From Janthinobacterium lividum (GTDB taxonomy: Bacteria; Pseudomonadota; Gammaproteobacteria; Burkholderiales; Burkholderiaceae_D), in contig NZ_JAAOLY010000008.1 of assembly GCF_011601275.1 (NCBI RefSeq), positions 209,433 through 273,432 of the forward strand: a stretch of DNA of 64,000 bases. Direction: 5' to 3'. The notes beneath the pieces were generated by a model. That model was not told where the DNA came from. It ran no database searches and worked only from the letters and a program-made list of their open reading frames with translations. Shown here in pieces: positions 35,169 to 42,766 of this stretch. Positions within the stretch are counted from its first letter, which is position 1. Each line of letters begins with the position of its first letter. Position numbers and translations under genes: made by a program.

Positions 35169-36311
35169 TCATTGCCGGTGCGGCGCCACGATGTGCAGCT
35201 GCTTGAGGCGCCGGTACAGGGTGGCGCGCGAGATGCCCAGCATGGCGGCCGCCTGCAGCGGGCGCCATTTGGCGGCGTTCATGGCGTGGACGATGCGCGT
35301 GCGTTCGGCCAGTTCCGGCGCCGTGTAGGCCACCACGTCTTGCGCGGCGGTGGCCTCGCGCATGGCGCGCGGACGCACCTTGGCCGGTCGCTGCGGCGCG
35401 CGCACGCGCGCGTGCAGCCAGGTGCTGCCGCCGGCCAGGCGCAAGGACAGCAGACTATGTGCCGCGCGCGCATCGAACAGCCGTTCGGCGCGCACTTCCA
35501 GCACCTCGGCGACGGGACGCGGCAGGCTGCCGAGGCCCACGATGACGTCGCGCGCGCAGCGGTTGGCGGCGACGATGTCGCCATGTTCGTCGATGGCGAG
35601 CAGCATTTCCGGCTGCACTTCCACGAAGTGGCGGTTGCGGTGCGCCAGCAGGATGCAGCAATGGCTGTAGGACTTGAGAAAAAAGCCGTCCTCGATCAGG
35701 GTCGCGCCTTGCCGCACCAGCTGCTTGACGAGGCGCTGGCTGTCGCGCGCGTCTGGTGAACTCAGGGCCGACGCATCGAGCACGCCGATCAAGTCGCCGT
35801 GCGGCGAAAAGATCGGTGCGGCGCTGCAGGTCAGGCCCGTGAACGCGGCGCGAAAATGGTCGGTCTTGTGCACGGTGATGGCTTCGTGGTCGAGCAGCAC
35901 GGAGGCGATGCCGCACGTGCCTTCCTCTTCTTCCGACCAGCAGGAACCGGGGTACAGGCCCGCCTTCTTGAAATCCTTGCGCTGGTCCGTGTCGACCACG
36001 TAATCGATCGTCACGCCGCGCGCATTGGCGAGGATGACGCAGTAGCCCGCTTCGCGCACCATGGCGTGCAGGCGCGGCAGGCACTGTCCCGTGGAACGCA
36101 GAAAATCTTCCTCGGATTGCTGGATGGCGCGCAGCTCGGCGCCCGTCAGGATGCGCGGTCCCGTGGTCGAGGCGGGGTCGAGCCGGTAGTCGTCCAGCGA
36201 GCGCCGGTACGACGAGGCCAGCCTGGCCGTATCGGCCCCTGGATTGACGATGCGGCCGGCGATCAGGTCGCGCACGCGGTCGATATGGCTGGTCTGGCGG
36301 ACGTAAGGCAT
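35169..36311 (-). CDS. AcoR-like GAF/Fis-HTH activator lacking the AAA+ domain
   Basis: A 380-residue regulator. The N-terminal half is the AcoR/MimR-type sensor with a GAF domain (VVDTDQRKDFKKAGLYPGSCWSEEEEGTCGIASVLLDHEAITVHKTDHF, AAPIFSPHGDLIGVLDASALSS). A PAS-like segment follows (EMLLAIDEHGDIVAANRCARDVI), and the C-terminus is a Fis-type helix-turn-helix (WRPLQAAAMLGISRATLYRRLKQL). There is no Walker A/GAFTGA ATPase, so it cannot drive sigma-54 directly. ATG 36311 has GGAG six bases upstream and begins at the family N-terminus. It lies between two candidate targets and copies of the same palindrome. Confidence 0.87.
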   Translation of the reverse strand: MPYVRQTSHIDRVRDLIAGRIVNPGADTARLASSYRRSLDDYRLDPASTTGPRILTGAELRAIQQSEEDFLRSTGQCLPRLHAMVREAGYCVILANARGVTIDYVVDTDQRKDFKKAGLYPGSCWSEEEEGTCGIASVLLDHEAITVHKTDHFRAAFTGLTCSAAPIFSPHGDLIGVLDASALSSPDARDSQRLVKQLVRQGATLIEDGFFLKSYSHCCILLAHRNRHFVEVQPEMLLAIDEHGDIVAANRCARDVIVGLGSLPRPVAEVLEVRAERLFDARAAHSLLSLRLAGGSTWLHARVRAPQRPAKVRPRAMREATAAQDVVAYTAPELAERTRIVHAMNAAKWRPLQAAAMLGISRATLYRRLKQLHIVAPHRQ

Positions 36312-36408
36312 GGCGCTCTCCAGTGTCTCGTGGCTGGTGTTGATGGTGTAGTTGTTTGTAGCACGAAGCGCGGGGCCACGCATCCTGCGCTGCAGCATGG
36401 CGCGTGCG

Positions 36409-36424
36409 TGAGACGTTTGTCTCA
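36409..36424. promoter_or_regulatory. Palindromic operator TGAGAC-N4-GTCTCA, copy 2
   Basis: The same perfect inverted repeat as copy 1, in the divergent gap: 98 bp from the regulator ATG and 114 bp from the serine hydrolase ATG. GCAGCATGGCG again lies to its left, 9 bases away. Confidence 0.75.
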
Positions 36425-36537
36425 GCACGTGGCCCGCACGATACGATGCCGTAGGACAAGATAAAAAGTTTCTCTGTTAGCATTCATCGCATGAAGCGAG
36501 CGCCGTTGCCGGCGCCAGCCATAACAGGAGAAGACGC

Positions 36538-37869
36538 ATGACGACACCACCACCAATCCGTCGCCTGGCCCTGGCCGCAACCTGCCTGGCGCTGGCCGCC
36601 GGCGCCCACGCGGCCGAGACGGGGGCAGCGCCGCTGTCAGCGGCCGCCAGCGATCCGGCCGCATTGCAATGGATGGTGGGCGCGCCGCCGCCGGCCGATA
36701 AAATCATCCGCTTCGACGATGGCAGTTATTTCAATTTTCCGCAGCTGCGCTGGAGCGTGTCGCACTTTCGCCAGCTGATGCCGACGGTGGACGTGGCGCG
36801 CGGCTTGAAAGCGCCCGTGCCCCTGCCGCGCGCGCTGCGCGGCGATATCGACAGCCTGCGCTTCACGCCCCTGGGTGCCACGGAAACGATGACCTGGGAG
36901 CAGTCGCTGGGCGCCAACTACACGGATGGCATCGTGGTGCTGCACCGGGGCCGCATCGTGTATGAGCGTTACCTGGGCGTCCTGAAGGAGGGCGGCCAGC
37001 ACGGCGCGATGTCGGTGACAAAATCGGTCATGGGCACCCTCGGCGCGGCGCTGGTAGCCGAAGGCAAGCTCGATCCGAAGAAGACGGTGGCCGAGTATGT
37101 GCCCGAGCTGGCCAGTTCGGCGTTTGGCGACGCCACCGTGCGCCAGGTGCTCGACATGACCACGGGCCTGAAATTCAGCGAAGACTATGCCGATCCGAAA
37201 GCGGAAGTGTGGCAGCACGCGGCGGCCGGCAACCCGCTGCCCAAGCCGAAGGACTATACGGGGCCGCGCAGCTATTTCGAGTACCTGCAAACGGTGCGGC
37301 ACGAGGGCCGGCATGGCGAGGCGTTCGGCTACCGCACGGTCAATTCCGACGTGCTGGGCTGGATCATTGCCCGCGTCACGGGGCAGAACGTCAACGACTA
37401 CCTGTCCGAGCGTATCTGGCAAAAGCTGGGCGCCGAGCAGGACGCCTACATGAGCGTCGATTCGACCGGCACACCGTTTGCCGGTGGCGGCTTGAGCACG
37501 GGCTTGCGCGACCTGGCCCGTTTCGGCGAGATGCTGCGCAACGATGGGCGCTACAACGGCCAGCAAATCATCCCCAAAGCCGTTGTCGACGATATCCGCC
37601 GTGGCGGCGACAAGCAGCTGTTCGCCAAGGCTGGTTATGAGTTGCTCAAGGGCTGGAGCTACCGCGACATGTGGTGGGTCACGCATAACGACCATGGCGC
37701 CTACACGGCGCGTGGCGTGTACGGCCAGCGCATCTATGTCGATCCGAAGGCGGAAATGGTGATCGTGCGTTTTGCTTCCACGCCGACGGCGGCCAATGCG
37801 GCCAACGACCCGACCACCACGCCGGCCTTCGAAGCGCTGGGCAAGCTGCTGCTGGCCAAGCCGAAGTAA
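36538..37869 (+). CDS. Secreted beta-lactamase-fold serine hydrolase (family VIII esterase-like)
   Basis: A 443-residue class C beta-lactamase/penicillin-binding-protein fold enzyme. It has a signal peptide (LALAATCLALAAGAHAAE), the catalytic SxxK in MSVTKSVMGTLGAAL, and the Tyr motif region YRTVNSDVLGWIIARVTGQ. The overall layout resembles family VIII esterases and 6-aminohexanoate-dimer hydrolase (TMTWEQSLGANYTDGIVVLHRGRIVYERY). Function from sequence alone is ester or amide hydrolysis, not proven antibiotic resistance. It is divergent from the AcoR-like regulator and shares its palindrome with the same spacing as the monooxygenase, so it may hydrolyse the ester which that enzyme makes. Confidence 0.85.
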   Translation: MTTPPPIRRLALAATCLALAAGAHAAETGAAPLSAAASDPAALQWMVGAPPPADKIIRFDDGSYFNFPQLRWSVSHFRQLMPTVDVARGLKAPVPLPRALRGDIDSLRFTPLGATETMTWEQSLGANYTDGIVVLHRGRIVYERYLGVLKEGGQHGAMSVTKSVMGTLGAALVAEGKLDPKKTVAEYVPELASSAFGDATVRQVLDMTTGLKFSEDYADPKAEVWQHAAAGNPLPKPKDYTGPRSYFEYLQTVRHEGRHGEAFGYRTVNSDVLGWIIARVTGQNVNDYLSERIWQKLGAEQDAYMSVDSTGTPFAGGGLSTGLRDLARFGEMLRNDGRYNGQQIIPKAVVDDIRRGGDKQLFAKAGYELLKGWSYRDMWWVTHNDHGAYTARGVYGQRIYVDPKAEMVIVRFASTPTAANAANDPTTTPAFEALGKLLLAKPK

Positions 37870-37989
37870 GGTGCCAGGCGGGCCCGTGCCAGCCGTGCGG
37901 CCGAACGGGCTCAACTGCAATACACTATCCTTTTGTCATTATTCGTTGCCTGGATTGCAATTCAGGCATCGCATGCAAGGGGAGCCGCC

Positions 37990-39531
37990 GTGGAAACCAG
38001 CCAGCCAGAACACCCGCGCCCGCCGTTCTGGCGGCGCCTGCTGTGGCCCGTCGCCCAGCTGGGCTCGGCCTTCAAGCTGACGGGCACGCATCTGCTGCAC
38101 CACGTGATCGGCGCCAGCCTGATCGCCGCGCTGATGCTGGCGTTGGAAGGATTTCACGTGCTCGAATGGCTCGATGCGGCCATGCTGCGCGCCAGCGCGG
38201 AACAGGGGCAATTGCTGGACCGGGGCAAGGACCCGGGCGCCGCCTACCGGCCCGGCATCATCGAAATCGACCAGCCCGCGTTTGAACAGGTTTTCGACGA
38301 GCGCGAGCCGCTGGAACGCACGCGCCTGGAGCAATTGATCGCCAGCGCCGCCGCGCGCGGCAGCAAGGTGCTGGCCATCGACCTGGACCTGGCGCCAGCC
38401 GTGTACGAACAGCACAAGGACGGCGAGCGGCCACTGGACCGCTTGCTGGACCAGTTGGCCGCGCATGGCCGGCAACTGGTGCTGATCCTGCCCGAGCAAT
38501 CTGACCAGAACGCGAATCTGCCGTGGATACGCGCGCGCTGCGCGGCCGGCATCCACTTTGCCAGCCCGCGTATCCGCGAACGCATGGGCGCCGTCACGCG
38601 CATCGAGCTGAAAAGTCCCGTGCTGGCGGCCGTGGCCTTCGAGCTGGCGCATGGCGCCGACGAACAGGAACACAAGCAGCCGATGCCGGCCGCCCTGTCC
38701 GAGCAGAAGGAAGTCGTGGCGCTGGCCGGCCGCGTGTGCCAGCTGGCGCGGCGCACGGGCAGCGAAAAGGAGCTGGCGCGCTGGGCGTTCGAACCCGTCA
38801 TCCATGGCGACGCCAAGGCGGCGGCCGAACAGAACGCCGTCACCGCGCCGTTTCACCCGGCCGCCGTGGCGCCGGCATTCCTGAACCCCACACGCACGCG
38901 CGTCAAACTGATCGACGGCCAGGCCGGCGTGGATGCCGGGGCGCTGCGCAAGAACGTCGTGTATATCGGCAGCACGTATGATGTGCGCGACCGCTATACG
39001 ACGGCCGAAGGCGAGCAGGCCGGCCTGCACCTGCACGCGGCCGCCCACACGTCGCTGGGCATCGGCACGGCCGACGTCAATAAATATGCGGTGTTCGTGG
39101 CCGACATCGTCATCGGCGTGCTGCTGGGCTGCCTGTTCGGCGGCCTGTGGACCCTGTACGGCCGCGCCGAACTGGCCATCGATCGGCGCATGGAAGACCA
39201 CGATTTCAGCCGTTTGCACCGCATGGGGACATTGGCGGAATTCTATGGCATCCGTTTGATGCTGGTGCTGGTCTGGGCCTCGCCGTTTGCCATCGGCGCG
39301 CTAGCCATTTATTTGTCGCGCGGCTTGCTCGAGCAAGGCTGGTGGGTCAATCCCGGCCCGCTTATTGCCGGCATGTTCCTGCACGCGATGTCGCTGCGCG
39401 ACGAAGCCCATCACCCGCACGAGGAAGTGCCGGGCCTGTCCGTGTGGGCCCAGCTGCGCCGCACGCACCCGGGCATCGTGCTGGTGCAGGCGCCGCTGGC
39501 GGCGCTGCTGTTGATCGTCGCCCTGATCTAG
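37990..39531 (+). CDS. CHASE2-domain membrane protein without output domain
   Basis: CHASE2 is an extracytoplasmic sensor domain usually fused to cyclases, kinases or GGDEF domains. This 513-residue protein has one N-terminal membrane helix (LLHHVIGASLIAALMLAL), the CHASE2 region (GIIEIDQPAFEQVFDEREPLERTRLEQLI, KVLAIDLDLAP, KNVVYIGSTYDVRDRYTTAEGEQAGLHLHAAAHTSL), and four more hydrophobic helices. It ends at the membrane with no catalytic domain. GTG 37990 is chosen because AAGGGGAG precedes it by five bases and the upstream TTG extension is unsupported. A protein partner may provide the output. Confidence 0.8.
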   Translation: METSQPEHPRPPFWRRLLWPVAQLGSAFKLTGTHLLHHVIGASLIAALMLALEGFHVLEWLDAAMLRASAEQGQLLDRGKDPGAAYRPGIIEIDQPAFEQVFDEREPLERTRLEQLIASAAARGSKVLAIDLDLAPAVYEQHKDGERPLDRLLDQLAAHGRQLVLILPEQSDQNANLPWIRARCAAGIHFASPRIRERMGAVTRIELKSPVLAAVAFELAHGADEQEHKQPMPAALSEQKEVVALAGRVCQLARRTGSEKELARWAFEPVIHGDAKAAAEQNAVTAPFHPAAVAPAFLNPTRTRVKLIDGQAGVDAGALRKNVVYIGSTYDVRDRYTTAEGEQAGLHLHAAAHTSLGIGTADVNKYAVFVADIVIGVLLGCLFGGLWTLYGRAELAIDRRMEDHDFSRLHRMGTLAEFYGIRLMLVLVWASPFAIGALAIYLSRGLLEQGWWVNPGPLIAGMFLHAMSLRDEAHHPHEEVPGLSVWAQLRRTHPGIVLVQAPLAALLLIVALI

Positions 39532-39593
39532 CGCAAACCGTGGCGCCGCAGCGGCGCTAAACTGGGCGCCTTTTTCAATTGCAGGAGGATGCC

Positions 39594-39992
39594 ATGCTGA
39601 GCGGAGGATGTTTATGCGGCGACGTGCGCTACGAAGCGGGCATGGGCGCTTTTCATGAAACGGCCTGCCATTGCTCGATGTGCCGCCGCGCGTCGGGCGC
39701 GCCGTTTGTCACCTGGTTCAGCGTGCCGAGGGCGAACTTTCGCTGGCTGCGGGGCGAGGCCACGCCATATGCATCCAGCGAACACTGCACGCGCAGTTTT
39801 TGTCCCCGCTGCGGCACCCAGCTGACGTTCGAGGATGAGCGCGACCCGGACGAGGTCGGGTTGACCACCGGAAGCCTGGACGACCCGGAACAACTGCCGC
39901 CGCGCAGCCATATCTATACGGACACGCAACTGGAGTGGGTGAAATTGGCCGATGGCTTGCCGCGGTATCGTGGGGCGCGTAGCGAGGGATAA
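39594..39992 (+). CDS. GFA family protein (CENP-V/GFA zinc fold)
   Basis: A 132-residue zinc-binding protein of the glutathione-dependent formaldehyde-activating (GFA) fold. The metal ligands are all present: GGCLCGDVRY, TACHCSMCRRASG and CTRSFCPRCGTQL. The family name comes from Paracoccus Gfa, but most members have no proven activity, so no reaction should be assumed. ATG 39594 lies after GGAGGATGCC, a strong ribosome site; the ATG at 39579 is less likely. Its stop directly abuts the convergent Hsp70 gene. Confidence 0.9.
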   Translation: MLSGGCLCGDVRYEAGMGAFHETACHCSMCRRASGAPFVTWFSVPRANFRWLRGEATPYASSEHCTRSFCPRCGTQLTFEDERDPDEVGLTTGSLDDPEQLPPRSHIYTDTQLEWVKLADGLPRYRGARSEG

Positions 39993-42764
39993 TTACCCGA
40001 TCAGCTTCAACCCCGGCGGTAGCGCTTCGCCCAGCATGCGTTTGGTATTCGCTTCGTCCAGCTGCGTCACTTCGCTGACCATGGCCTGCCACAGGGGCGG
40101 GGCGCCGACGGCTTTCAGGCGCGCCAGCACCGTGGCGCGCAAGTCGTCGTCGATGTCGCGCGAGCGGTCACCCGTCATGCGCGCCAGGTGGGTGGCGGCG
40201 AAGGCGGCCGGTTCCGTCTTTTTCCAGTCCAGCGCCAGCAGCACGGCCAGCCAGCCGGCCACGGTGGCGCGGTCGACCACTTCGTGCGCGCTGCCGTGGA
40301 AGGGTTGGCGCGCGCCGACCCTGGCCAGCGCCCATAAGGTATTCGTGTCCGCTGCCTCGCCCTTTTTACTGGCCTTGTCCAGGCGTTGCAGCAGCCAGGC
40401 GCCCACTTCGGCCTTGTAGGCGCCGGGAATGCGCTCGAGCGACGCGCCCAGACGCAGCATGTCGTCGTCGCTGCCGCCCACGAGGGTGACGGGGCGGCTG
40501 CCGCGCTGGGCCGCGTCCGCTTGCAGGTTGAAGGCGAAGTCGTCGAGCAGGCGCAATTGCTGCTCCGAATTCAATCCGCCCGTCACCCTGCGCCACAAAG
40601 TCCACCATTCGGCGCACACCTGGTTGTCTTTGTGGTGCTGCACGCCCGCGTCGAACAGGGCCCACAGCTGCTCGATGCGCCATGGATCGAGCGCATCGCC
40701 ATAGCCGGGACGCAAACAGTAGCCGGCCAGGTTCAACCACACCCGCTCATGCTCGGCGGAGCGGCGCCGGCCGCGCGCGCGCAGCAGCAGGGCGTCGAAC
40801 AGCTGGCGCAGCAGGGGAGTCTCCCAGCTTTCGCGTCCGCCCAGGCCCCGTTCCAGGTGCAGGCGCAGCTGGCGTACTTCCTTGGTGTCGACCTTTTGCG
40901 CCTTGCCGCCGAAGATGCGCTCGATCTTTTCGATGGCTTCTTTCACGCGCGGCGACACGCTGGACGTTTCGGCCTGCGTTTCGTCTTCGCCCCGCAACTG
41001 GAATTCCAGCAGCCAGCGCGCGCTGGCGTCGGCTTCGCCCACGCAATGCACTTCCAAAGTCCCGACTTCCGTCATGACGGTTGCCAGCTGCACGGTGATC
41101 TCTCGCTTGTCGCCGCTTTCCGCTTGCAGCACGCTGGCCAGCGGCGGCAGGCGCAAGTATTCGCCGGCGTCCAGGTCGACGATCTCGCCCAGCTGCGGCG
41201 GCGTGCCCGCTTCCGCGAGGGAGGTGGCCAGGTGGAAGCGCACGGGCCGGCCCAGGCGCAGCGCGAACAGCCGCTTCGTCAGGCGGATTTCTTCGCCGCT
41301 GGCGCTGCCACGGGGCAGGATGCACACGGCGCGGTGGTCCTTGCCCGCTTCGCCCAGCACGAGGAAATAACTGCGCGGCGAGCCGCCGCCGATGCGCGGC
41401 GCCTGGCCACGGCGGGCCAGCGCGTAGGCGACGGCGCCACGGGCCACGGCCACGTCGGGATTATCGTTATGCAGAATGGTGAGTGGAGCACTGCGCCAGT
41501 GCGCCAGAGTCTCGGCCAGGCGGCGCGCCAGCGCGTCGGCGCGGAACACGCCGCCGTTCAGCAGCAGGGTGTCGGGCAGTGCGCCCTGATGCTGCTGCAG
41601 AAAGCTGGCCAGGTGGCGCGTGATGGCCGCGTCCTGCGCATACGGCAGGCCGAATTCGACGATGCCGGCGCGGCCTTTTTTCGCTGTCTCGGTGAGTTCC
41701 ACCTTCGGAAAGAAGCCGTCGACTACCATGGCCGCCACTTCCTCGCGCGTGACGTCGGCGGAACGGCTGCCACCGATCAAACGCGATCCCGCGCCCAGCA
41801 GGGTGACGGTGGCGCTATCTGGTGCGTCGTGCGACAGCAGCAGTTCCTTGGCGGCGCGGCAGCGTTCCATCAGCTGCGACAAGCGCGCGGCCGAGAGTTT
41901 CATGCCGCCTTCGACACCGGCCGCCATGCGCGTTTCCACCAGGTGGGCCAGCGCCAGGTCCATATTGTCGCCGCCGAGTATCAAATGGTTGCCTACGCTG
42001 CTGCGCGTGAGTTGCGGTTCGCCATCGTCATCGAAGGCGACGTCGATCAGGCTGAAATCGGTGGTGCCGCCGCCCACGTCGCAGACCAGAATGCGGCGCG
42101 TGTCGGCCAGGTCCTCACGCAGGGTGGCGCGCCGGCGCTGCAGGTAATCATAAAAGGCCGCTTGCGGTTCTTCCACCAACCGCAAGGTGGGCAAGCCCGC
42201 CATGCGCGCCGATGCCAATGTGAGTGCGCGCGCACCCTCGTCGAACGAGGCGGGGATGGTCAGCACCAGTTCCTGCTCTTCCAGGGGAGCCTGCGGAAAG
42301 CGGTGATTCCACGCGGCGCGCACGTAGGCCAGGTAGCTGGCGCTGGCCGCCACGGGCGAGACCTTGGCCACATCTCTATCGGCGCCCCACGGCAGGATGG
42401 GCGCCTGGCGATCCACATTCGCATGCGACAGCCAGCTCTTTGCGCTGGAAACGAGCCGGCCCGGTACCTGGGCGCCCAATTGGCGCGCCAGGGCGCCCAG
42501 CACGGCAGATTCCACGCCAGCGACGTCCTGCTGCGGCCACGGCAGCTGCAAGTCGCCCGCCGCCAGTTCACCGGCGGCAGGGTGGTAGCGCAGCGAGGGC
42601 AGCAGGGGGCGTGCGCCCACTTCGCCGGGAGCGACCAGCTGCTCGATGGCGAACAGCTGTATGCCTGCCTGCGTATTGGTAGCATCTGCATAGGCCACCA
42701 CCGTGTTGGTGGTGCCCAGGTCGATGCCGACCAGGAAGGCCGGCTTGCCCGCAGCGCAGCGCAT
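39993..42764 (-). CDS. Hsp70-like ATPase with long C-terminal DUF3731-type region
   Basis: A 923-residue DnaK-superfamily protein. The actin-like ATPase is well preserved (FLVGIDLGTTNTVVAYADA, ILVCDVGGGTTDFSLIDV, GNHLILGGDNMDLALA, LPDTLLLNGGVFRADALARRL). The C-terminal 400 residues are not a DnaK substrate-binding domain. They are helical and Arg/Leu-rich (IEKIERIFGGKAQKVDTKEVRQLRLHLERGLGG) and I relate them to DUF3731. It ends the three-gene operon with 2 bp between the preceding stop and its ATG. There is no DnaJ or GrpE partner nearby; role unknown. Confidence 0.85.
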   Translation of the reverse strand: MRCAAGKPAFLVGIDLGTTNTVVAYADATNTQAGIQLFAIEQLVAPGEVGARPLLPSLRYHPAAGELAAGDLQLPWPQQDVAGVESAVLGALARQLGAQVPGRLVSSAKSWLSHANVDRQAPILPWGADRDVAKVSPVAASASYLAYVRAAWNHRFPQAPLEEQELVLTIPASFDEGARALTLASARMAGLPTLRLVEEPQAAFYDYLQRRRATLREDLADTRRILVCDVGGGTTDFSLIDVAFDDDGEPQLTRSSVGNHLILGGDNMDLALAHLVETRMAAGVEGGMKLSAARLSQLMERCRAAKELLLSHDAPDSATVTLLGAGSRLIGGSRSADVTREEVAAMVVDGFFPKVELTETAKKGRAGIVEFGLPYAQDAAITRHLASFLQQHQGALPDTLLLNGGVFRADALARRLAETLAHWRSAPLTILHNDNPDVAVARGAVAYALARRGQAPRIGGGSPRSYFLVLGEAGKDHRAVCILPRGSASGEEIRLTKRLFALRLGRPVRFHLATSLAEAGTPPQLGEIVDLDAGEYLRLPPLASVLQAESGDKREITVQLATVMTEVGTLEVHCVGEADASARWLLEFQLRGEDETQAETSSVSPRVKEAIEKIERIFGGKAQKVDTKEVRQLRLHLERGLGGRESWETPLLRQLFDALLLRARGRRRSAEHERVWLNLAGYCLRPGYGDALDPWRIEQLWALFDAGVQHHKDNQVCAEWWTLWRRVTGGLNSEQQLRLLDDFAFNLQADAAQRGSRPVTLVGGSDDDMLRLGASLERIPGAYKAEVGAWLLQRLDKASKKGEAADTNTLWALARVGARQPFHGSAHEVVDRATVAGWLAVLLALDWKKTEPAAFAATHLARMTGDRSRDIDDDLRATVLARLKAVGAPPLWQAMVSEVTQLDEANTKRMLGEALPPGLKLIG

Positions 42765-42766
42765 GC

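Noticed and set aside
33226..35328. 700-codon plus-strand frame across the flavin monooxygenase
   Set aside because: Antisense shadow; the minus-strand protein has complete FAD and NADPH motifs.
36538..37869. Beta-lactamase resistance gene
   Set aside because: The SxxK fold is shared by esterases and peptidases; overall features and context favour a family VIII-type hydrolase, and there is no ampR neighbour.
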